A stretch of 47,781 nt of DNA from Lachnospiraceae bacterium. Lineage in GTDB: Bacteria; Bacillota; Clostridia; Lachnospirales; Lachnospiraceae. Below are positions 18,391 to 25,866 of the stretch, one piece after another. The DNA is taken from NCBI GenBank assembly GCA_016283755.1, contig JAEENO010000008.1:1-47781 (forward strand), in the 5' to 3' direction. Under the pieces are notes generated by a model. The model saw only the letters and a list, made by a program, of their open reading frames with translations, made no database searches and was not told the DNA's origin. A program made the position numbers and the translations under genes. The first letter of the stretch is position 1, and every line of letters begins with the position of its first letter.

Positions 18391-19341
18391 ATGAGTGTTG
18401 ACGTGACAGGTAATTCAATAATTGAAAGAAGCCGCAGGTTCTACGAAGCGGAAGTCGCACCGATGATACATGAAAAGTTCCCGGAGGCGGAAGAACGAAT
18501 TGCTGTAGGAATTGCGGGAGAGGGTTCCGACTGCTTCGGCTTCGATGATTTCGTATCAAGAGATCATGATTTCGGGACGGGAGTGGGCCTCTGGCTTACG
18601 GATGAAGATTACGAGAAATATGGCAACCTTTTGTCGATTCTATATAATGAACTTGTAAATAAGCATGATTCAAACCTTACCGAGCGTCTTATGGAGCGTC
18701 GCGGTGTTATGACGATTCATAGCTTCTATTCCAATATCCTTAATATCGATTGTGATACGGAAAATGCAATCATAACCGACGAAGACTGGCAAAGACTTGA
18801 CCATAGCTGCCTTGCGACTGCCACCAATGGCGTAGTGTTCAGAGATGACCTTGGCAAGTTTACAGCCTATAGAAAAGCGCTTCTTAACTACTATCCCGAT
18901 AAAATCCGAAAAGAGCGCATAGATACGGAATTGCATCTCTTCTCACAAAGTATGCAGGTTAATTACGCACGCTGTATGACAAGAAGGGATATTGTTGCTG
19001 CAGAGATGTGCAGAGCACAGGGTATTAATTCCGCAATGCAGCTTTTCTTCCTGCTTAATCGTACATATCCACCATACTATAAGTGGACTTTTAAGAAAAT
19101 GGAAGAGCTTGAAGAAGTAGGAGATTTATCTGAACTTATTGCAAAGCTTGCGGGTACTTACCTTGATCTTTCAAAGTGGGAAGGACTTCCTTACGTTGCG
19201 GACCGCCTTAATCTTAAAGATGAGGTAGTAAGCCTTACGGAGCGCATTGCAACCAGAATTGCGACAATCATGAAAAATAAGGGACTTGTTAATTACATAG
19301 ACCCGTATCTTGAGGGTTATGTCGGAAAAGTATTAATTTAA
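18391..19341 (+). CDS. DUF4037 protein, nucleotidyltransferase-like
   Basis: 316 residues from the ATG at 18391, which has AAGGGAGG 6 nt upstream; a TTG two codons earlier lies in the spacer and is unlikely. Residues about 42-65 (AGEGSDCFGFDDFVSRDHDF) look like a nucleotidyltransferase motif, GS followed by acidic DxD-type residues, as in DUF4037 proteins. The C-terminal half is helical (HLFSQSMQVNYARCMTRRD). Substrate unknown; aminoglycoside-nucleotidyltransferase-like chemistry is only an inference from the fold. No operon partner. Confidence 0.8.
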   Translation: MSVDVTGNSIIERSRRFYEAEVAPMIHEKFPEAEERIAVGIAGEGSDCFGFDDFVSRDHDFGTGVGLWLTDEDYEKYGNLLSILYNELVNKHDSNLTERLMERRGVMTIHSFYSNILNIDCDTENAIITDEDWQRLDHSCLATATNGVVFRDDLGKFTAYRKALLNYYPDKIRKERIDTELHLFSQSMQVNYARCMTRRDIVAAEMCRAQGINSAMQLFFLLNRTYPPYYKWTFKKMEELEEVGDLSELIAKLAGTYLDLSKWEGLPYVADRLNLKDEVVSLTERIATRIATIMKNKGLVNYIDPYLEGYVGKVLI

Positions 19342-19356
19342 ATACAAAAAATGATG

Positions 19357-19385
19357 TTGACAGGTTTTAAACCTTGTGTTATCTT
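19357..19385 (+). promoter_or_regulatory. Promoter of the small ORF/ABC exporter transcript
   Basis: Perfect TTGACA (19357-19362), spacer 17, TATCTT (19380-19385). Start expected near 19392, about 40 nt before the 40-residue ORF. Confidence 0.78.
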
Positions 19386-19431
19386 GAAAAAGTAGTTTAC
19401 AGTTTAGCATTTAAGAAAGGAGGTAAATCAA

Positions 19432-19554
19432 ATGACGATGTCTATTAGATTCTTTAACGGAATTAATTCGGGCTCTAACTATGTCCATATGCCGAATTAT
19501 AGATCCAATAATGTTGTTGTTAATAAGTTTTACCTCCGGGGTGATATACACTGA
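19432..19554 (+). CDS. 40-residue leader ORF upstream of the ABC exporter
   Basis: ATG 19432 to TGA 19552-19554 encodes a 40-residue basic peptide (begins MTMSIRFFNGINSGSNYVHM, ends KFYLRGDIH). It has one of the best ribosome sites in the window, AAAGGAGGTAAA, 4-5 nt from the ATG. Its 3' end contains TTTACCTCC (19529-19537), the exact complement of its own ribosome site GGAGGTAAA (19419-19427). A terminator follows, then the exporter pair. This matches the layout of bmrB-bmrC-bmrD, where a small ORF mediates attenuation. A secreted peptide exported by the pump is the alternative. Confidence 0.7.
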   Translation: MTMSIRFFNGINSGSNYVHMPNYRSNNVVVNKFYLRGDIH

Positions 19555-19611
19555 TAGTCCAAGGATTAGTTGGATTTAAATTGTATATACTTAATTTTGG
19601 TATAGATTAAG

Positions 19612-19642
19612 AGCCGGATGGAATACATCCGGCTTTCTTTTT
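19612..19642 (+). terminator. Leader terminator before the ABC exporter
   Basis: AGCCGGATG (19612-19620), loop GAATA, CATCCGGCT (19626-19634), then TTTCTTTTT. A perfect 9-bp GC-rich stem lies between the leader ORF and the exporter genes. TCCGG (19535-19539) at the end of the leader ORF can pair with CCGGA (19614-19618) in the 5' arm, a short candidate antiterminator. Confidence 0.88.
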
Positions 19643-19746
19643 GCGCGATACGGCTGTCGAGCGGGCGCGTTGCTTGCAACAGCGCACATTGGACAGCCAA
19701 CGCGACACTTGGGTGAAGATGCAATCTTCGCCCAAGCGCGCAAAAA
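19638..19746. repeat. GC-rich three-way-junction palindromic element
   Basis: Closed by TTTTTGCGCG (19638-19647) and its exact complement CGCGCAAAAA (19737-19746). Inside are two arms: GGCTGTC (19652-19658)/GACAGCC (19692-19698), capped by GCGC/GCGC and GTTGC-TT-GCAAC (19665-19685); and CTTGGGTGAAGAT (19708-19720), loop GCA, ATCTTCGCCCAAG (19724-19736). Much more GC-rich than its surroundings. It may be a small palindromic (MITE/REP-like) insertion or a structured part of the exporter leader; its closing stem uses the T tract of the preceding terminator. Confidence 0.7.
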
Positions 19747-19791
19747 ATCTACATTCCCCGGAAGGTTTTTAATAGTTTGGAAGGTGATTAC

Positions 19792-21519
19792 TTGAATAAG
19801 ATTAGACTTGGAAAAATAGGGCGTAAGTATATAGGACCGCTTATATTTGCGGTAGGATGTATGGTAGTTGCAACCATATGTGATGCAATAGGTCCTCAGC
19901 TTACAGCGAGAATTTTTGATGACGTAATTAAGGGAGGAAATACAGCTATATTGCCGACACTTCTTATCGGTTTATGCATAACCGGTGTGGGAAGAGCTTT
20001 TGGCGGATATTTCAAAGAGTATACATTCGATATAGTTGGATGTTCGGTAGGTTCTAAGGTTAGAAAAGACCTTTTTAATCATATACAGACACTGTCACTT
20101 GATTACTTCGATAAGACCAATACGGGCGAGCTTATGGCCCGAGTTAAAGATGACGCGGACAGAATCTGGGACATCTTTGGAATGACCGGAATGCTGACCA
20201 TTGAAATCGTGCTCCGTATGGGAATGGTGCTTTACTGCATGTTCTCGATGAATGCGCGTCTTGCACTTATTCCGTTAGGCGTTATGCTTGTTATGGGAGC
20301 ACTTGCCGTATATATGGAAAAGCGCCTTGACAAGGCATATGACGATATCTCGGAGAGAAATGCGGAACTTACCACGGTTGCCGAGGAGAATTTATCGGGA
20401 GTTCGTACGGTAAAAGCTTTTACCGCAGAAGATTACGAAATCGATAAGTTTAGAAAGAAGAACGAAGAGTACTATAATGCGAAGATGAAGTACACGAAGA
20501 TCGAGAACAGAATCTATCCGTACTTCCCGTTCGTTGCAAAGCTCTTCCCTGTATTCATGGCTGTAATCGGTGGTGTATCGGTTGCAAAGGGCACAATGAC
20601 AGTGGGATATCTTGCGGCATTTATTGCATACAGTATGGACTTCGTATGGCCGATGGAGGTATTCGGCGAACTTGCCAATGAATACTCGATGATTGCGGCA
20701 TCATACAAGAAGATTAATAAGATTTTTGCTGAAGAAGCAAGAATCAAAAACGCCGAGAATGCTGTAGAAGGTCCTGTTGCGGGTTCTGTTGAATTCGATC
20801 ATGTAGGATTTACAGTCGGCGAAAAAGAGATATTAAAGGATATAACTTTTAAGGTTGAAGAAGGTAAGACACTCGGAATTATGGGTGAAACCGGTTCCGG
20901 TAAAAGCTCAATCGTTAACCTTATCGGCAGACTTTTTGACGCAACGGAAGGAACCGTTAAAGTCGGCGGTGTTGATGTAAAAGAGCTTAATCTTACAGAC
21001 CTTAGAAAGGCAATTAAGTATGTGTCCCAGGAGACATTCCTTTTCTCGGATTCGGTTAAGGACAATGTCAGGATGGGTGAGAGAAAGAATATAGAAGAAG
21101 ACGCTGTTGTTGAGGCTTCAAAGCTTGCATGCGCCGATGAATTCGTATCCAAGATGGAGAATAAGTATGATACGATAATCGGCGAGCGAGGTGTCGGTTT
21201 ATCGGGCGGACAGAAGCAGAGAATCAGTATTGCAAGAGCTTTTGTAAGAAATAATCCTATTCTTATAATGGATGATTCTACATCTGCACTTGATATGGAA
21301 ACTGAGCGCGATATACATCATGCTTTAAAGATGATTAAGGGTACGAAGATCATAATCGCACACAGAATATCAGCAGTACGTTACGCAGATGAAATTATCG
21401 TTCTTAAGGATGGTAAGATTGCAGAGCGAGGAACACACGAAGAATTACTCGCATACGGCGGACTCTATAAGGAAACATACGACTCACAGTACGGACAGAA
21501 TCTTATGGAGGTGGTATAA
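19792..21519 (+). CDS. ABC exporter half-transporter with degenerate catalytic site (BmrC/YheI-like)
   Basis: 575 residues from TTG 19792, chosen because GGAAGGTG lies 5 nt upstream; an in-frame TTG at 19777 has no ribosome site. A six-helix ABC membrane domain (about 1-310) is followed by an ATPase domain: Walker A GETGSGKSS, signature LSGGQKQ, Walker B ILIMDDSTSALD, where Asp replaces the catalytic Glu, then IIIAHRIS. This degenerate Walker B is typical of the BmrC-type subunit of heterodimeric multidrug exporters. The next gene is adjacent with no gap. Confidence 0.9.
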   Translation: MNKIRLGKIGRKYIGPLIFAVGCMVVATICDAIGPQLTARIFDDVIKGGNTAILPTLLIGLCITGVGRAFGGYFKEYTFDIVGCSVGSKVRKDLFNHIQTLSLDYFDKTNTGELMARVKDDADRIWDIFGMTGMLTIEIVLRMGMVLYCMFSMNARLALIPLGVMLVMGALAVYMEKRLDKAYDDISERNAELTTVAEENLSGVRTVKAFTAEDYEIDKFRKKNEEYYNAKMKYTKIENRIYPYFPFVAKLFPVFMAVIGGVSVAKGTMTVGYLAAFIAYSMDFVWPMEVFGELANEYSMIAASYKKINKIFAEEARIKNAENAVEGPVAGSVEFDHVGFTVGEKEILKDITFKVEEGKTLGIMGETGSGKSSIVNLIGRLFDATEGTVKVGGVDVKELNLTDLRKAIKYVSQETFLFSDSVKDNVRMGERKNIEEDAVVEASKLACADEFVSKMENKYDTIIGERGVGLSGGQKQRISIARAFVRNNPILIMDDSTSALDMETERDIHHALKMIKGTKIIIAHRISAVRYADEIIVLKDGKIAERGTHEELLAYGGLYKETYDSQYGQNLMEVV

Positions 21520-23322
21520 ATGGCTAATGCTACGAGACATGATGAAAATGATATAAAAATGAATAAAAGGGAAGTAGTCGTAAGATTACTTAAGTATCTT
21601 AAGGGTCACGTCCTTGAGATAGTACTTACACTTCTTGCCATGGGCGGCGCGGTTACGATATCACTTATTAACCCGCTTATTATGGAAAAAGCAGTCGACG
21701 AATATATCCCGAATAAGGATATTAACGGCCTGCTTAAGCTTGCGGCCTTTGCGGTAGTGTTAAATGTTGTATTTATGCTCTTAAATAAGGCGAGAACCTA
21801 TCTTATGGCGCTTTTATCCAATAAGATCGTGCGTGACATAAGAAATGAGATTTACGAGCATATTCAGACGCTTGCCTTTACGTTTTTTGATTCAAGACCT
21901 ACGGGTAAGATCTTAGCAAGAATTACGGGCGATGTTAACTCGCTGCAGCAGGTATTCTCATCTGCGGTAACGACATTTATCCCGGGTATCGCAACGATCA
22001 TCGGTGTTCTTTTCATTATGATGAGCAAGAACGTAGTCTTGGGATTACTTTGTATGTCGACGGTACCTGTTATGATTCTTGCGCTTCTTGCGATTGAAAA
22101 GTATTCGACCAAGATGTGGGCGCTTTTCAGAAAGAAGTCATCTAACATGAACGCATACGTTCATGAGGATATCTCGGGAATGTCGATAGTTCAGTCCTTT
22201 GCGGCTGAAGAGGAGACATCTAAGACTTTCGATGAGCTTGTAAATGAGCATCAGGAAGTATTTAGAAAAGCAGTTCGAGTTAACGATTTCTTCGGACCTT
22301 CCTGCGATCTTTGCTGGGCTGTATCGGTAGTGCTTCTATACTGGTTCGGAGTTAAGCTTCTTAATAAAGACATGGTATCAATGGGTGTGCTTATAGCATT
22401 CGGTACTTATGTAGGTATGTTCTGGGAGCCGGTCATGAACATTGCGAGCTTTTACAGAAATATGATTACCAATCTTTCTGCGGCAGAGCGAATCTTCGAA
22501 GTGCTTGATACTCCTGCCGATGTTAAGGATAAGGTCGACGCTGTCGAGCTTCCGCCTATCGAAGGTAATGTTGAATTTAAGAATGTATTCTTTACTTATG
22601 ATGTGGGAACGCCTGATGAGACAAGAGTACTTACGGATGTAAGTTTTAAGGTCAATAAGGGTGAGAGAATTGCGCTTGTAGGCCCTACCGGTGCGGGTAA
22701 GACTACGATAATCAATTTATTAAGCCGTTTTTATGATATTCAGGAAGGTAATGTCTTGGTTGACGGATATGACGTAAGAGACGTAACCATTAAGAGCCTT
22801 CGCCAGCAGATGGGTGTGATGACACAGGAGAACTTTATATTTGAAGGGACTGTAGCTGATAACATAAGATACGGTAAGCGCGATGCTACGCAGGAAGAGA
22901 TTGAAGAAGCTGCTAAAGCTGTTAATGCGCATGACTTTATCATGAAGATGGAAAAGGGATATGATACCATGCTTATGGAGCGCGGTGCGGGACTTTCCAT
23001 AGGACAGAGACAGTTGATCGCATTTGCGAGAACCATGGTATCAAAGCCTAAGATTCTTATATTGGATGAGGCAACATCATCAATTGATACCAAGACTGAG
23101 CTTATGGTTCAGAAGGGAATCGACGGACTTCTTAAGGGAAGGACAAGCTTCGTTATAGCCCATAGATTATCGACAATTCAGAATGCAGACAGGATATTTG
23201 TTGTTGATAACGAAGGTATTGTCGAATCCGGTTCACCGTCAGAGCTTATAAGAAAGAAGGACGGAGCATATAGAAAGCTCTATATGGCTCAGTTTGAAGA
23301 GATTAAGCCTAAGGCAGTGTAG
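21520..23322 (+). CDS. ABC exporter half-transporter, catalytic partner (BmrD/YheH-like)
   Basis: 600 residues starting directly after the partner's stop, with GGAGG overlapping the partner's end. A membrane domain (about 20-325) is followed by an ATPase with Walker A GPTGAGKTT, Walker B ILILDEATSSID with intact Glu, switch His in VIAHRLS, but a degenerate signature LSIGQRQ. Together with the partner this gives one canonical ATP site (this Walker A/B and the partner's LSGGQ) and one degenerate site. Predicted efflux of drugs or lipids; substrate unknown. Confidence 0.9.
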   Translation: MANATRHDENDIKMNKREVVVRLLKYLKGHVLEIVLTLLAMGGAVTISLINPLIMEKAVDEYIPNKDINGLLKLAAFAVVLNVVFMLLNKARTYLMALLSNKIVRDIRNEIYEHIQTLAFTFFDSRPTGKILARITGDVNSLQQVFSSAVTTFIPGIATIIGVLFIMMSKNVVLGLLCMSTVPVMILALLAIEKYSTKMWALFRKKSSNMNAYVHEDISGMSIVQSFAAEEETSKTFDELVNEHQEVFRKAVRVNDFFGPSCDLCWAVSVVLLYWFGVKLLNKDMVSMGVLIAFGTYVGMFWEPVMNIASFYRNMITNLSAAERIFEVLDTPADVKDKVDAVELPPIEGNVEFKNVFFTYDVGTPDETRVLTDVSFKVNKGERIALVGPTGAGKTTIINLLSRFYDIQEGNVLVDGYDVRDVTIKSLRQQMGVMTQENFIFEGTVADNIRYGKRDATQEEIEEAAKAVNAHDFIMKMEKGYDTMLMERGAGLSIGQRQLIAFARTMVSKPKILILDEATSSIDTKTELMVQKGIDGLLKGRTSFVIAHRLSTIQNADRIFVVDNEGIVESGSPSELIRKKDGAYRKLYMAQFEEIKPKAV

Positions 23323-23368
23323 GCTGCCTTAGGATATGATAAAGATAAGAAGAAGGAGATTTAAAACT

Positions 23369-25072
23369 ATGAAATTTTCAGAGATGCCTTATGAAAGACC
23401 TGATATTAACGAGGTCATTAATAAGTATAAGGATTTAATTAAGAGACTTAGAGAGGCTAAGTCTTATGATGAAGCGCGCGAGGTATTTATAGAGCGTGAT
23501 AAGTGGTCGGACGAGGTTGATACGACATCAACTCTTTGCTATGTTCGTCAATCAATCGATACTCGTGACAAATTCTACAGCGAGGAGAAGGACTTCTGGG
23601 ATGAGAATGACCCTAAGTTAGAGGAGTATTACCAGGAGTGGGTAGATGCGCTTCTTGAAAGTCCATATAGAAAAGATTTCGAGAAAGAGTACGGCGACTT
23701 ATTATTCATCAATGCAGAGATGGATAAGAAGACATTCGCACCTGAAATAATTGAAGATATGCAGAAAGAGAATGAACTTGTCAGCGAATACGACGATTTA
23801 ATCGCATCAGCACAGATTCCATTTAGAGGCGGTACATATACACTTTCGCAGCTTACGCCGTTTATAACGGATGAAGATGATAATCTTCGTCATGAAGCAT
23901 GGCTGGCAGAGGGCCGTTGGTATAAGGAACATCAGGCCGATCTTGACAGAATCTACGATGAGCTTGTTAAGCTTCGTGATACAATGGGCAAAAAGCTCGG
24001 ATATAAGGATTATACACAGCTTGGATATTATCGTATGCAGCGTAACTGTTATACCAAGGAGGATGTAGAGAAGTTCCGCGTTGCAGTGCAGAAGTATCTC
24101 GTACCTGTTGCAGATTCGATTATGCGCGAACAGGCGAAGAGACTTGGAGTGTCATATCCGATAGCATATTCGGATGCAGCACTTGAATTTAGATCCGGTA
24201 ATCCACGCCCTGTAGGTACTGCAGATGATATACTCGCACAGGCTAAGAAGTTTTATGATGAGCTTTCACCTGAGACAAGTGAATTCTTCAGAACGATGCT
24301 TGACGAGGATTTAATGGATGTATTATCTACGGAAGGCAAGCAGGGAGGCGGATATTGCACCAGTCTGGGTCAGTATCAAAGACCTTTTATCTTTTCTAAC
24401 TTTAACGGAACCCAGGGTGATGTAGAGGTTGTAACACATGAAGCAGGCCACGCTTTTGCATATTGGATGAACCGCACCCGCGTTCCGTCGTCATACAGCG
24501 ATCCAAGTGCGGAAGCTTGTGAAGTTCATTCCATGAGTATGGAGTTTTTTGGTTGGAAGAATGCAGATGGTTTCTTCGGATCTGATGCAAGGAAGTTTAA
24601 ATACAGTCATCTTGCGGCGGCTCTAACTTTTATACCATATGGAACGATGGTTGATCATTTCCAGCATATAGTCTACGAGCATCCGGAACTTACACCGGCA
24701 GAGCGTCATGCGGAGTGGAAGAGATTATTGGGAATCTACCAGCCGTGGCTTAAGTTGGACGGCGAGATTCCTTTCTATTCAGAGGGCGAAGGCTGGCAGA
24801 GACAGAGCCATATCTATGAGATGCCGTTTTATTATATTGATTATTGTCTTGCACAGACTGTTTCATTACAGTTCTGGGCTATGATACAGAAGGACGAGAA
24901 GAATGCCTGGGAGCATTATATGGCATATACCAAGCAGGGTGGAAGCCGTACTTTCGTGGATCTTCTTAAGAATGCGGGACTTAAGACTCCGTTTGATGAA
25001 GAGTGCCTTAAGACAGTATGCGAAGCTGCTACAAAGTGGCTTAATGAGTTCGACCTTACAGGGATTGAATAA
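23369..25072 (+). CDS. M3-family oligoendopeptidase
   Basis: 567 residues from the ATG at 23369 (AAGGAG 10 nt upstream); an in-frame extension to 23336 would put the ribosome site inside the gene. Cytoplasmic zinc metallopeptidase of the M3/PepF-like group that cuts short peptides. The zinc motif HEAGHAF is in VVTHEAGHAFAYWM (about residue 360), and the third ligand lies in SAEACEVHSMSMEFF. There is no signal peptide. The gene stands alone between the ABC operon and the accessory block. Confidence 0.93.
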   Translation: MKFSEMPYERPDINEVINKYKDLIKRLREAKSYDEAREVFIERDKWSDEVDTTSTLCYVRQSIDTRDKFYSEEKDFWDENDPKLEEYYQEWVDALLESPYRKDFEKEYGDLLFINAEMDKKTFAPEIIEDMQKENELVSEYDDLIASAQIPFRGGTYTLSQLTPFITDEDDNLRHEAWLAEGRWYKEHQADLDRIYDELVKLRDTMGKKLGYKDYTQLGYYRMQRNCYTKEDVEKFRVAVQKYLVPVADSIMREQAKRLGVSYPIAYSDAALEFRSGNPRPVGTADDILAQAKKFYDELSPETSEFFRTMLDEDLMDVLSTEGKQGGGYCTSLGQYQRPFIFSNFNGTQGDVEVVTHEAGHAFAYWMNRTRVPSSYSDPSAEACEVHSMSMEFFGWKNADGFFGSDARKFKYSHLAAALTFIPYGTMVDHFQHIVYEHPELTPAERHAEWKRLLGIYQPWLKLDGEIPFYSEGEGWQRQSHIYEMPFYYIDYCLAQTVSLQFWAMIQKDEKNAWEHYMAYTKQGGSRTFVDLLKNAGLKTPFDEECLKTVCEAATKWLNEFDLTGIE

Positions 25073-25086
25073 TCAGGGGACTTCAT

Positions 25087-25115
25087 TTGACAAAAGCGCT
25101 GTCAGGTAATATAAT
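25087..25115 (+). promoter_or_regulatory. Promoter of the antisense RNA
   Basis: A perfect TTGACA (25087-25092) and TATAAT (25110-25115) are separated by 17 bp, one of the strongest promoters in the window. It drives no + strand protein gene; the RNA runs about 80 nt to the terminator at 25164-25200. Confidence 0.88.
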
Positions 25116-25121
25116 CTAAAT

Positions 25122-25200
25122 AAATAAAGGTGTTACCGATAGACGGTTGCCCTTCGACGATTTAAAATGACCGCACGATTAGGCTAGGGGCGGTCATTTT
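25122..25200 (+). ncRNA. Antisense RNA (antitoxin) of a type I toxin-antitoxin locus
   Basis: Predicted RNA from the consensus promoter to the shared terminator. It begins AAGGTGTTACC...ACGGTTGC (25127-25150), the same sequence that starts the opposing toxin mRNA, and is complementary to the 3' end of that mRNA through the terminator. Convergent RNAs sharing a terminator are the layout of par (Fst) and related type I systems. Boundaries are inferred from promoter and terminator positions. Confidence 0.6.
25164..25200. terminator. Shared bidirectional terminator
   Basis: AAAATGACCGC (25164-25174) pairs perfectly with GCGGTCATTTT (25190-25200), giving U tracts on both strands. The stop codon of the minus-strand toxin (25196-25194) lies within the stem. 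Confidence 0.82.
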
Positions 25201-25295
25201 GCCTTATTATTGGAATTGGTTCCAATAGAGTAGCCGAGGCTAAAACAAGTTATGCATAATGCAAGGACTGTGATAAGACTTTCGACTGTCAGCAT
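25194..25295 (-). CDS. Small hydrophobic type I toxin (holin-like toxin family)
   Basis: 33 residues: a short N-terminus (MLTVESL), one hydrophobic helix (ITVLALCITCFSLGYSIG) and a polar tail ending in KAK. This pattern resembles the 'putative holin-like toxin' peptides of clostridia. AAAGGAGG lies 9 nt upstream on the minus strand. The mRNA leader contains strong hairpins (GAGGGC/GCCCTC 25341-25355; TCTTGT/ACAAGA 25315-25330 close to the ribosome site), typical of type I toxin mRNAs whose translation is held back. Predicted to insert in the membrane. Confidence 0.75.
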   Translation of the reverse strand: MLTVESLITVLALCITCFSLGYSIGTNSNNKAK

Positions 25296-25403
25296 AAATA
25301 TCACCCTCCTTTCCTCTTGTAAGTACAAGAAAGATAATCAGAGGGCTTAGCCCTCCGATAAAGAAGAGCAACCGTCCACCGTGTATGGTAACACCTTAAT
25401 AAT

Positions 25404-25432
25404 ATCATAACACAAACATACGTTCGAGACAA
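25404..25432 (-). promoter_or_regulatory. Promoter of the type I toxin mRNA
   Basis: Minus strand: TTGTCT (25432-25427), spacer 17, TATGAT (25409-25404). Start expected near 25397, giving a leader of about 100 nt before the toxin ATG. Confidence 0.72.
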
Positions 25433-25451
25433 ATTAAATTTCTATAAACTA

Positions 25452-25487
25452 AAAGAGTTCAGGATAACAATTGTATCTTGAACTCTT
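25452..25487 (-). terminator. Terminator of the xre gene, and direct-repeat copy 1
   Basis: AAAGAGTTCAGGATAA, a 9-nt centre, CTTGAACTCTT. It terminates the minus-strand xre gene (U tract after the stem in that direction). The same 36 nt, apart from 5 changes in the centre, recurs at 30466-30501 in the same orientation. Confidence 0.8.
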
Positions 25488-25728
25488 ATTTTATTTCCTG
25501 ATCTAAATTACTGAATTCATTTGAATCAAAAAACTCTTTCAGGGTTAAGTCTAATCCGTCACAGAGTTTTTTTATTGTTATTATTGAGACATCACGGCGA
25601 GAAGAATCAAACATGCTGTATGCTGTTGATGGTGTAACACCGGAAAGATTTGCCAATTCATTAATCTTAAGGCCGCGTTCTTTGCATATGTTGGTAAATC
25701 TTGTAACAACAGCATCCTTAACGCTCAT
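25486..25728 (-). CDS. Xre-family DNA-binding regulator
   Basis: 80 residues, almost entirely a helix-turn-helix domain of the Cro/CI type (KINELANLSGVTPSTAYSMF at about 20-39, then VSIITIKKLCDGLDLTLKEFF). AAGGAAG precedes the ATG on the minus strand. It diverges from the zinc-ribbon cassette and faces overlapping palindromes at 25778-25798, so it probably represses itself and perhaps the cassette. Confidence 0.85.
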   Translation of the reverse strand: MSVKDAVVTRFTNICKERGLKINELANLSGVTPSTAYSMFDSSRRDVSIITIKKLCDGLDLTLKEFFDSNEFSNLDQEIK

Positions 25729-25754
25729 AATTTCACTTCCTTTCGTATAGAAAT

Positions 25755-25798
25755 ATTGTAATAGACATTCCGCGACCGCGTATACGCACTTGCGTATA
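25755..25798. promoter_or_regulatory. Candidate Xre operator in the divergent promoter region
   Basis: Two overlapping perfect palindromes: GCGTATACGC (25778-25787) and TATACGC-ACTT-GCGTATA (25781-25798). For the minus-strand xre gene a TACAAT -10 lies at 25760-25755, and the first palindrome falls exactly at its -35 position, consistent with autorepression. GC-rich against an AT-rich background. Confidence 0.65.
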
Positions 25799-25866
25799 TT
25801 TTTCCATTGTGCTAAATTATTGTTTAGAGATATGCAATATTAAGTATAAAGAATGGAGTTGAAAAA

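Larger units (their letters stand above)
25127..25397. repeat. Inverted repeat bracketing the type I toxin-antitoxin locus
   Basis: AAGGTGTTACC (25127-25137) and ACGGTTGC (25143-25150) recur inverted as GCAACCGT (25368-25375) and GGTAACACCTT (25387-25397). Each copy forms the 5' end of one of the two convergent transcripts, so both RNAs start with nearly the same sequence. The inner gaps differ (5 versus 11 nt). Confidence 0.8.

Noticed and set aside
25081-25440. tRNA or CRISPR-like element in the hairpin-rich gap after the M3 peptidase gene
   Set aside because: The repeats are a single inverted pair tied to two promoters, with no cloverleaf or spacer array; a type I toxin-antitoxin locus explains all the structure.
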